From: DASUGC01 sp035606665
GTDB taxonomy: Bacteria > Acidobacteriota > Vicinamibacteria > Vicinamibacterales > SCN-69-37
Direction: 5' to 3'
Assembly: GCA_035606665.1 (NCBI GenBank)
Contig: DATNEY010000021.1
Span: 124,001-188,000, forward strand
DNA: 64,000 nucleotides
Shown here: positions 58,029 to 64,000 of the stretch, one piece after another
Layout: each line of letters begins with the position of its first letter
How positions within the stretch are numbered: position 1 is the first letter of the stretch
Made by a program: the position numbers and the translations under genes
The notes under the pieces: generated by a model
Seen by the model: the letters and a program-made list of their open reading frames with translations, nothing else
Told to the model about the DNA's origin: nothing
The model's database searches: none

Positions 58029-59645
58029 ATGGCCACGCCGCGTCTGGAAGTACGGGACGTTCTCGGCGAGCGCTTCGTTTCGGTCGATCGCCTGCCGTTC
58101 ACCATCGGCCGGCGCGAAACCAACGACTTGCGGCTCGGCGGCAGCGAAGTGTCGCGCGAGCATGCTGAAATCGCGCTCGAGGAGGGCAAGTACGTCCTCC
58201 GGGACAAGGCGTCGCGGTACGGCACTTTCGTCAACGGGGAGCCGGCGTCCGAGTGCGACCTCAAGCCGGGCGACCGCATCCGCCTCGGCCGGGGCGGCGG
58301 CGCCGACCTGGTGTTCCTGTCGGGCGAGTCCGAGATCAGCCGCACCGGCAAGTCGACGACCGGCGCCCGCGACGACCTTCGGCAGATCACGGTGCTCCTC
58401 GAGGGCTTCCGGGCGCTCGGATCGGGCCGCGTCCTTCAGGAAGTCCTGGCGCTCGTTCTGGATGCGTCGATCGAGATTTCCGGCGCCGAGCGGGCGTTCA
58501 TCATGCTCGCCGGCTCGGAGAGCCAGCTCGAGTTCAAACTCGCGCGCGGGCGGTCGAAGATGACGCTGACCGACAGCACCTTCCAGATCAGCCGCAAGAT
58601 TCCGGAAGAGGTCTATCGTCTGGGCAAGACCCGGGTCGTCGCCGACCTCCTCGACGGCGACACCGCGGACGTCCACATGGGCACGCTCGCCCTCGGCATT
58701 CGCAACGTCATCTGCGTGCCGCTGAACTTCGTGCGCTACGTCGAAGCGGGCGAGGCGCGCGGCGACGACCAGCGCATCGGCGTGCTGTATCTCGACAGCC
58801 GCGAGCGCGGTTCACTGCTGTCGGACGCGACCCGCGGGGCGCTGGAGACGCTCGCGGGCGAGGCCTCGGTCGCCATCGAGAACGCCCGGCTCTATCGCGA
58901 CAAGCTCGAGAAGGCGCGCATGGAGCAGGAGATGCGCATCGCGGCGGAGATCCAGCAGTCGCTGCTGCCGCGTGCACGCGTCAGCCTCGGATACGTCGAG
59001 GCCGCCGCGGCCAGCATTCCGTGCCGGTCCATCGGAGGAGATTTCTTCGACTACGTCGAGAACACGAGCAGGTTCGGGTTCGCGCTCGGCGACGTTGCCG
59101 GCAAGGGGCCGCCCGCGGCGCTCATGAGCGCGCTCATGCAGGGCATGTACGCGTCGCAGGCGCAGTACGCGGACGGTCCGGCCTCGGCCGTCACCAGCAT
59201 GAACAAGGCGCTTTGTCGCCGCGGCCTGGAGTCGCGTTTCGTGACGCTGATGTTCGGTTCGATTGGATCGGACGGCAGCCTCACGTATTGCAACGCCGGC
59301 CACAATCCGCCATTCGTCATCGGCAAGTCCGGCGTGAAGCGCCTGGGCGAGGGCGGCCCAGTGGTGGGCCTGCTCGAGTTCGCGCCCTACGATCAGGAGT
59401 CCGTGCAACTCGAGGCTGGCGACACGGTGATCGTCTTCAGCGACGGCGTCTCCGAGGCCCTCAATTCGGCGGGCGACGAGTATGGTGATGACCGTCTCGA
59501 GGTGGTCGCCACGGCCGGCGGCGATGCGCCTCCGCCGGTCATTGTGGAGCGCATCATCGCCAGCGTGCGCGAGTTCACCAAGGGCGCGCCCCAGAGCGAC
59601 GACATCACGGTGATGGTCGTCCGGTACCTCGGCGCCGGGAACTGA
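58029..59645 (+). CDS. FHA-GAF-SpoIIE (PP2C-type) serine phosphatase
   Basis: A 538-residue cytosolic signalling protein: FHA domain (about 5-95, FTIGRRETNDLRLGGSEVSREHAEI, YGTFVNGE) binding phospho-Thr, GAF domain (about 125-300), then an RsbU/SpoIIE phosphatase (about 320-538) with IQQSLLPRARV, SIGGDFFDYVE (metal Asp), ALGDVAGKGPPAALMSALMQ, CNAGHNPPF, FSDGVSEALN and SDDITVMVV. It would dephosphorylate an anti-sigma antagonist; the STAS protein at 22940 is a candidate (inference). A small membrane-protein gene follows after 1 nt. Confidence 0.94.
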   Translation: MATPRLEVRDVLGERFVSVDRLPFTIGRRETNDLRLGGSEVSREHAEIALEEGKYVLRDKASRYGTFVNGEPASECDLKPGDRIRLGRGGGADLVFLSGESEISRTGKSTTGARDDLRQITVLLEGFRALGSGRVLQEVLALVLDASIEISGAERAFIMLAGSESQLEFKLARGRSKMTLTDSTFQISRKIPEEVYRLGKTRVVADLLDGDTADVHMGTLALGIRNVICVPLNFVRYVEAGEARGDDQRIGVLYLDSRERGSLLSDATRGALETLAGEASVAIENARLYRDKLEKARMEQEMRIAAEIQQSLLPRARVSLGYVEAAAASIPCRSIGGDFFDYVENTSRFGFALGDVAGKGPPAALMSALMQGMYASQAQYADGPASAVTSMNKALCRRGLESRFVTLMFGSIGSDGSLTYCNAGHNPPFVIGKSGVKRLGEGGPVVGLLEFAPYDQESVQLEAGDTVIVFSDGVSEALNSAGDEYGDDRLEVVATAGGDAPPPVIVERIIASVREFTKGAPQSDDITVMVVRYLGAGN

Positions 59646-59646
59646 C

Positions 59647-59952
59647 GTGTCGCGGCGCGCGATCGCCGTGCTGTGGCTCGTCCTGGGCGTCGCGATCTGG
59701 AACGGCTTCAACGACATCTACGTGTCCCGAGGCGCCCATGAGTTCGCGAAGATGCGGCTGGAGTACGAGCTCGGCCGAGGTCCAGAACCAGACATGGTCG
59801 CAGTGACGCAACGTGCCAAGCGTCAAGGCCGCTTCGCCGGCGGCATCTGGGCGAGCATCGTCATCGCTGCGGGCTGGGGCACGATTCTGTTAAGTTCGAA
59901 GTTCAAAGGTCGAAGGTCGAAACACGGAGCACACGGAGAGAGCCGGGGATGA
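59647..59952 (+). CDS. Small two-helix membrane protein
   Basis: A 101-residue protein of unknown function with two membrane helices (about 5-22 and 64-82) linked by a cytoplasmic or periplasmic loop (EFAKMRLEYELGRGPEPDM). GTG start 1 nt after the phosphatase stop, so the two are coupled. The last 19 residues (from about Ser83, SSKFKGRRSKHGAHGESRG) are encoded by TTCGAAGTTC and ACACGGAG repeat sequence, suggesting that a repeat has replaced the original 3' end. Confidence 0.7.
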   Translation: MSRRAIAVLWLVLGVAIWNGFNDIYVSRGAHEFAKMRLEYELGRGPEPDMVAVTQRAKRQGRFAGGIWASIVIAAGWGTILLSSKFKGRRSKHGAHGESRG

Positions 59953-60024
59953 CGTCGCGGGCCGCCCTCCGTGCCTTTCGCACTTCGCACCGCGAACTTC
60001 GCACTTCGAACTTCGAACTTGAAC
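59891..60024. repeat. Imperfect inverted repeat of TTCGAAGTTC and ACACGGAG units
   Basis: Left part 59891-59938 (AAGTTCGAAGTTC ... ACACGGAG) and right part 59967-60024 (CTCCGTG ... GAACTTCGAACTTGAAC) are imperfectly complementary. The left part is inside the 3' end of the 59647 gene and the right part is the leader of the LeuA-like gene. Confidence 0.75.
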
Positions 60025-60027
60025 AAC

Positions 60028-61239
60028 ATGCATCCCCTCATCTACGACTGGAACACTAAGGACGCCCCGTCGGGGTCTCCGTCGTCCGTGATGCTGGATG
60101 ACGAGACGCTACGTGACGGGTTGCAGTCGCCGTCGGTGCGCACGCCGTCGATCGAGCAGAAGATCCGCATCCTGCATCTCATCAGCGAGTTGGGGATAGA
60201 CACGGCGGACATCGGGCTGCCGGGCGCCGGGCCGCATGTGGTGAAGGACGTCGAGCGGCTGGCGCGCGAGATCGTCGAGGCGAAACTTCCCGTGGCCGCC
60301 AACTGCGCGTCGCGGACGCTCATCGGTGACATCACGCCGATCGTCGAGGTCTCCCAGCGCACGGGCCTGCCGATCGAGACGTGCACGTTCGTCGGATCGA
60401 GCCCGATCCGCCAGTACGCCGAGGATTGGACCATCGACAAGTTGCAGCGCCTGACCGACGAGGCCGTGAGCTTCGCGGTGAAGCAGGGCATGCAGGTGAT
60501 GTACGTGACCGAGGACACGACGCGCGCCGACCCGGACTCGCTGCGCGCGCTGTATTCGACGGCCATCCGTGCCGGTGCGAAGCGGGTATGCATCGCCGAC
60601 ACCGTCGGCCACGCGACGCCGGCCGGCGCGCGGGCGGTTGTTCGATTCGTGCAGTCGATCGTGGACGAGTGCGGCGGCGGCGTCGGGATCGACTGGCATG
60701 GCCACCGTGACCGCGACCTGGCGCTCGAGAACAGCTTCGCGGCGATGGAGGCCGGCGCGACGCGCATTCACGGCGCGGCGATCGGCATCGGCGAACGGGT
60801 CGGCAACACGCCGATGGATTCACTCCTGGTGAATCTCGTGTTGATGGGCAGGCGGACGTCCGACCTGACGAAGCTGCCGGAGTACTGCGCGGCTGTCTCC
60901 GAAGCGACCGGCGTTCCAATTCCCGCGAACTACCCCATCGTCGGCCGCGACGCGTATCGCACGGCGACCGGCGTGCACGCAGCCGCCGTCATCAAGGCGT
61001 TCAGGAAGAAGGACCCGATCCTGGCCGATGCGGTCTACAGCGGCGTGCCCGCGAGCCTCGTCGGCCGGACGCAGGGCATCGAGGTCGGCCCCATGTCCGG
61101 CAAGTCGAACGTCGTCTTCTGGCTGGAGCAGAGGGGCATCGAAGCGACAGACGAGCGCGTCGATCGCATCTTCACAAAAGCAAAGGCAGCGGGAGCGGTA
61201 CTGACGGAGACGGAGATACGAGACGTATTGAAGGATTGA
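60028..61239 (+). CDS. 2-isopropylmalate/homocitrate/citramalate synthase-family enzyme
   Basis: A 403-residue DRE-TIM acyl-CoA lyase-like enzyme that condenses acetyl-CoA with a 2-keto acid. Seen: MLDDETLRDGLQSPSV (Arg-Asp catalytic pair), GIDTADIGLPGAG, ADTVGHATPAGARAVVRF, the metal-binding WHGHRDRD and the GERVGNTPMD loop. It lacks the C-terminal leucine regulatory domain of LeuA, so a feedback-free isopropylmalate, citramalate or homocitrate synthase is possible; substrate is not decided. ATG 60028 is the family start; the longer frame reads through repeat sequence. The TGA stop lies in the next repeat. Confidence 0.9.
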   Translation: MHPLIYDWNTKDAPSGSPSSVMLDDETLRDGLQSPSVRTPSIEQKIRILHLISELGIDTADIGLPGAGPHVVKDVERLAREIVEAKLPVAANCASRTLIGDITPIVEVSQRTGLPIETCTFVGSSPIRQYAEDWTIDKLQRLTDEAVSFAVKQGMQVMYVTEDTTRADPDSLRALYSTAIRAGAKRVCIADTVGHATPAGARAVVRFVQSIVDECGGGVGIDWHGHRDRDLALENSFAAMEAGATRIHGAAIGIGERVGNTPMDSLLVNLVLMGRRTSDLTKLPEYCAAVSEATGVPIPANYPIVGRDAYRTATGVHAAAVIKAFRKKDPILADAVYSGVPASLVGRTQGIEVGPMSGKSNVVFWLEQRGIEATDERVDRIFTKAKAAGAVLTETEIRDVLKD

Positions 61240-61247
61240 TGGATGGA

Positions 61248-61304
61248 TGATTGACGGATTGATTGGTGGAATGAATCCGTCGAATCAATTCAATCCGTCA
61301 ATCA
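61248..61304. repeat. TGATTGACGGATTGA / TCAATCCGTCAATCA inverted repeat
   Basis: Perfect 15-bp arms (61248-61262 and 61290-61304) with a 27-nt loop between the convergent stops at 61239 and 61323. The right arm with one flanking base equals the block at 7325-7340. Confidence 0.9.
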
Positions 61305-61322
61305 GCCATCAGTCAATTCGCG

Positions 61323-62321
61323 TCACTTACCCGCCGCCGCTCTCTTCGAGATTTCCGGCAGCGCCGCGAGGAGCACGTCGCCGACAACCTGCAGACTGCG
61401 CGCAGAGACCTTCGTAAGGTCGTCGCAACAGACCGAGTTGTGCCACTCCGGGTAATCGAGGTCGATGATGTCCACCGAGGGCACGCCTTCCTTGAGGAAC
61501 TCGTCGTGGTCGTCCTGGATGTTGGTCTCTTCGGGCATGAACACCGAGCTGTGACCGAGCTTCGCGGCGGCGCCCCAGATGGCGTCCTTGAGCCACTTCG
61601 CGGACTTCTCTTCGCGGCGGAGTGTCAGGTTCTTGTCGCCGATCATGTCGATGAGGATCATCGCCTTGATGGAGGCGAGCGCGTTGGCCTTCTTGGCGGC
61701 TTGCACGTAGTACCGGCTGCCATAGGTTGAATCGACGAACTGCACCCAGTCATTGACGGCTTCCTCGCCGTCGAACCAGACGAACTCGTAGGTGAACTCG
61801 CGCGGCTGATCCTTCAGCACGCGCGCGAGCTCGATGAGGAAGGCGCCGCTCGACGCGCCGTCACTGGCGCCGACGAAATTCGGCATGAGCTTGGTGTCGT
61901 AGTGGCCCGTGAACATGATCCGCTCCGGACGCTTGCCGGGCATGCTCACGATGAGATTCACCATCTCGATCGGGCCCTTCGGTGTCTGCGCCACGAAGGC
62001 CTGTTCCATGACCTTGAGTCCATAGCTCGTGAGCTGGCGCGTGATGTAGGCGCGCGTCTGGCGGATGGCCGCCGACCCCGAGGGCCGCGGGCCGATGGCG
62101 ACCATCTGCCGCAGGTGTTCCCAAGCCTGGCCGCTGTCGAACTTGCCCGGTGCGGTCTGCGCTCCGTCAAGGGTCACCAGCACCGGCGCTGCGGGCGTCA
62201 CCGAGGGGCTGGCGGCGGGCGTTACCGACGGAGTAGCCCCGGCATTCGCGGTCGCGTTCGTTGAGTTCTCGCAGCCAAGCAGGGCACAGCACAACACGGC
62301 GCATCCAAGCGCAGTTCTCAT
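61323..62321 (-). CDS. M28-family lipoprotein, glutaminyl-cyclase-like
   Basis: A 332-residue lipoprotein: ATG 62321 opens a signal peptide ending in the lipobox ALLGC (acylated Cys about 17), then a Pro/Ser/Thr linker with PSVTPAA repeated, and an M28 zinc domain close to glutaminyl-peptide cyclotransferases: FTGHYDTK, GASDGASSGAFLIELAR, WFDGEEA, YGSRYYV, LIDMIGDKNL and DHDEFLKEGVPSVDIIDLDYPEWH. It would convert N-terminal Gln to pyroglutamate or act as an aminopeptidase at the cell envelope. The longer start at 62360 would spoil the lipobox spacing. Confidence 0.88.
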   Translation of the reverse strand: MRTALGCAVLCCALLGCENSTNATANAGATPSVTPAASPSVTPAAPVLVTLDGAQTAPGKFDSGQAWEHLRQMVAIGPRPSGSAAIRQTRAYITRQLTSYGLKVMEQAFVAQTPKGPIEMVNLIVSMPGKRPERIMFTGHYDTKLMPNFVGASDGASSGAFLIELARVLKDQPREFTYEFVWFDGEEAVNDWVQFVDSTYGSRYYVQAAKKANALASIKAMILIDMIGDKNLTLRREEKSAKWLKDAIWGAAAKLGHSSVFMPEETNIQDDHDEFLKEGVPSVDIIDLDYPEWHNSVCCDDLTKVSARSLQVVGDVLLAALPEISKRAAAGK

Positions 62322-62341
62322 GTAGGGAACCTCGTCAGGTA

Positions 62342-62347
62342 AATATA
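62342..62347 (-). promoter_or_regulatory. -10-like TATATT upstream of the M28 lipoprotein
   Basis: TATATT on the minus strand, 20 nt before ATG 62321; the leader includes GAGGTT as a weak ribosome-binding site. A leadered counterpart to the leaderless-type genes. Confidence 0.4.
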
Positions 62348-62443
62348 GCGCGGGTCTCACCCCCTCGCGCTTCCGCCAGGGCCTTAAGTTGGCCTCTTGC
62401 CTGGTGTGGATCTTGAAGGCGTTCTGGCCATCAGGGGGAAATC

Positions 62444-63010
62444 ATGTACGGACTGATTCGACGGTCGTTGTGTGTACTAGCGGTCGCTATCCTGGCGGCG
62501 ACGCCCGCACTTGCGCAGACCCGTGTGCCGAACAAGGGCATGAACGCGCTCGGACTCTCGCTGGGCTTTGCGCTCCCCGACGATGAGCTGCTGGAGAACG
62601 GGTTGTTCATGGCGGTGAGCGGCGAGCACTACCTGACGCCGCGGCTCTCGATCAGGGGCCAGTTCGGCGGGGCGTTCTTCGACGTGGTGGGGAACGGACT
62701 CGACGGAAAGGTTCAGCCGTGGCACCTGACCGGAAACGCGGTCTACAACTGGGAGCATGGTAAGTGGCATCCGTATGCCGGCGGCGGTATCGGTTTCTAC
62801 AAATACCGCTTCGGCGAGGGACCCAACCGCGCTTCAGACAGCAGCTTCGGCGTGAATCTCGGCGGCGGCATCGAGTACTTCTTCACCCGCACCGACACCA
62901 TCACCGGCGACCTCACGTTTCACCTGGTCGCAGGCGACGCAGAGTCGTTCATCTTCAGCTACAAGCCGAGGTATTGGACGATCAGCGGGGGATACAAGAA
63001 GTATTTCTAG
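62444..63010 (+). CDS. Small outer-membrane beta-barrel protein
   Basis: A 188-residue exported protein (signal peptide about 1-25, ending ALAQ) with the alternating pattern of an eight-strand OmpX/OmpW-like barrel: GLSLGFALPDDELLENGLFMAVSGEHYL, GQFGGAFFDVVG, HLTGNAVYNWEHGKWHPYAGGGIGFYKY, GVNLGGGIEYFFT and a C-terminal aromatic GGYKKYF for BAM recognition. GGGGGA lies 4 nt before the ATG. Function unknown. Convergent with gltA. Confidence 0.85.
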   Translation: MYGLIRRSLCVLAVAILAATPALAQTRVPNKGMNALGLSLGFALPDDELLENGLFMAVSGEHYLTPRLSIRGQFGGAFFDVVGNGLDGKVQPWHLTGNAVYNWEHGKWHPYAGGGIGFYKYRFGEGPNRASDSSFGVNLGGGIEYFFTRTDTITGDLTFHLVAGDAESFIFSYKPRYWTISGGYKKYF

Positions 63011-63014
63011 ATTT

Positions 63015-63091
63015 GGCGATCTGGCGATTTGGTGATTGGGTGATTGGGTGATTTGAAATCACCAGATCACCAAATCACAAATCACCAAATC
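63015..63091. repeat. GGTGATTGGGTGATTT repeat forming a hairpin between convergent genes
   Basis: Units of GATTTGGTGATTGGGTGATT (63027-63055) followed by their complement AATCACCAGATCACCAAATC (63057-63091) around the centre GATTTGAAATC. It separates the barrel gene from gltA and could terminate both. Confidence 0.85.
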
Positions 63092-64000
63092 TCACTGTCT
63101 CTTGTCTATCGCCACGTACTGTCTGGTCGCCGCGCCCGTGTAGATCTGCCGCGGGCGCGCGATCTTCTGATCGGCGTCGCGCAGCATCTCGTCCCACTGC
63201 GCCAGCCAGCCGGCCGTGCGTGGAATCGCGAAGAGCACCGCGAACATGTCCACCGGGAAGCCCATCGCCTGATAGATGAGGCCCGAGTAGAAATCCACGT
63301 TGGGGTACAGCTTGCGTGACACGAAGTAGTCGTCCTCGAGCGCGATGCGCTCGAGCTCGAGGGCGATGTCGAGCAGCGGATTCCTGCCCGTGACCTCGAA
63401 GACCTCGTCGGCCGTCTGCTTGATGATGCGCGCGCGCGGATCGTAGCTCTTGTAGACGCGGTGGCCGAAGCCCATCAGGCGCCCGTCACCCTTCTTTACC
63501 TTGGTAATGAACTCCGGGACGCGGGAGACCGAGCCGATCTCCTTTAGCATCCGCAGCACGGCCTCGTTGGCGCCGCCGTGGAGCGGGCCCGCAAGCGCGC
63601 CGGCGGCGCCGGCCAGCGCCGAGTACGGATCCGCCTGCGAGCTGCCGATGCCGCGCATCGCACTCGTGCTGCAGTTCTGTTCATGATCCGCGTGCAGGAT
63701 GAACAGAATGTCGAGCGCGCGTTCGAGGACCGGATTCAGCCTGTACTTCAGCTCGGTCATCTTGAACAGCATGCTGAGGAAGTTGCCGGTAAAACTGAGG
63801 TCGTTGTCCGGGTAGACGTACGGCCGGCCGATGCTGTGGCGGTAGGCCCACGCGGCGATCGTGGGCATTTTCGCGATCAACCTGCGGATCTGCAGCCGCC
63901 GGCCGTCTTCCTGGGCGATGCGCTTGGCGTCCGGGTAGATCGTCGAGAGACAGCCGACCGTCGAGAGGAGGATGCCCATCGGATGGGCGTCGTACTGAAA
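63092..64000 (-). CDS. gltA: Citrate synthase, N-terminus cut by window edge
   Basis: The C-terminal 302 residues of a GltA-type citrate synthase, condensing oxaloacetate and acetyl-CoA at the entry of the TCA cycle. Seen: YDAHPMGIL at the edge, the catalytic His in LHADHEQNCSTSAMR, LAGPLHGGANEAVLRML with the second active-site His, GFGHRVYKSYDPRA, and PNVDFYSG with the catalytic Asp. The stop is next to the 63015-63091 repeat. The start lies beyond position 64000. Confidence 0.96.
   Translation of the reverse strand, partial: FQYDAHPMGILLSTVGCLSTIYPDAKRIAQEDGRRLQIRRLIAKMPTIAAWAYRHSIGRPYVYPDNDLSFTGNFLSMLFKMTELKYRLNPVLERALDILFILHADHEQNCSTSAMRGIGSSQADPYSALAGAAGALAGPLHGGANEAVLRMLKEIGSVSRVPEFITKVKKGDGRLMGFGHRVYKSYDPRARIIKQTADEVFEVTGRNPLLDIALELERIALEDDYFVSRKLYPNVDFYSGLIYQAMGFPVDMFAVLFAIPRTAGWLAQWDEMLRDADQKIARPRQIYTGAATRQYVAIDKRQ

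Noticed and set aside
59971..60027. N-terminal extension of the LeuA-like protein (FALRTANFALRTSNL)
   Set aside because: The peptide is a translation of the TTCGAACT-type repeat; the family N-terminus begins at the ATG at 60028.

Overview
The window is one contiguous, G+C-rich bacterial chromosome segment of 64 kb with about 60 protein genes, one tRNA and no rRNA, CRISPR array, transposase or prophage. The gene content suggests an Acidobacteriota member, probably of the Vicinamibacteria type: an Oar-like TonB-dependent receptor with a carboxypeptidase-regulatory N-terminal domain, many secreted M28 and HExxH peptidases with TolB-like propellers, DUF3014/DUF3810/DUF6265 proteins and typical Acidobacteria hypotheticals. 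This placement is inference from protein style; no marker gene proves it.

Layout. 1-4548: a leftward operon of overlapping genes (uncharacterised protein, TPM-domain protein, LemA, DinB, polytopic GT-C-like protein, YheT-type hydrolase). 4677-9199: YvcK, two paralogous secreted small proteins, a stand-alone LigD phosphoesterase, a POT peptide transporter and the iron protein YggX. 9328-22359: a 1024-residue peptidase/propeller/barrel protein, an AraC regulator, a DUF6265 protein, a molybdopterin oxidoreductase divergent from NDH-2 plus a DUF3810 protein, a DUF3014 protein and a large M28 peptidase. 22415-28992: ferritin, a STAS anti-sigma antagonist, proline-catabolic PruA, the TonB receptor and a secreted LamG-like protein. 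29083-36635: an ABC-2 exporter pair, a Cys-cluster protein divergent from an MscS channel, tRNA-Leu(CAA), a YvlD protein, a PqqB-like MBL protein and an M28 peptidase. 36765-42128: CarD, then a packed operon plsC-rex-moaC-hydroxyacid dehydrogenase-acyl-CoA ligase (lipid and redox). 42202-45191: signal peptidase I and a LytS/LytTR two-component system. 45355-49717: orphan NuoI, a MetH/MetF-type fusion, a methyltransferase, a glycosyltransferase-like protein and a Cys4 protein. 49753-56946: a lipid-like cluster (NnrU/ICMT-type methyltransferase, ketosynthase, FAD reductase, ICMT), then a TPR-peptidase and a caspase-fold protein that has no cysteine. 57101-64000: rhomboid, a zinc-ribbon protein, an FHA-GAF-SpoIIE phosphatase, a LeuA-like synthase, a glutaminyl-cyclase-like lipoprotein, an outer-membrane barrel and citrate synthase (cut by the right edge).

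Two non-coding themes stand out. First, many genes have a TAnnnT hexamer only 5-11 nt before the start codon and no Shine-Dalgarno sequence, which suggests leaderless or near-leaderless mRNAs; three divergent gene pairs are separated by only 16, 32 and 23 nt, with -10-like elements overlapping or back to back. Second, almost every gene junction carries one of several repeat families: GCCGGGGCT-nn-AGCCCCGGC hairpins, TCGAACT heptamers, TTCAATCCGTCAATCA blocks, long inverted repeats with 30-nt loops, and a 51-nt element present twice without a mismatch. These repeats often contain the stop codon of the adjacent gene and sometimes encode the last residues of a protein.

No stretch longer than 300 bases lacks a gene; the largest gaps (about 120-170 nt at 9200, 31115, 36636, 42883, 45192, 56947 and 62322) hold promoters and these repeats.
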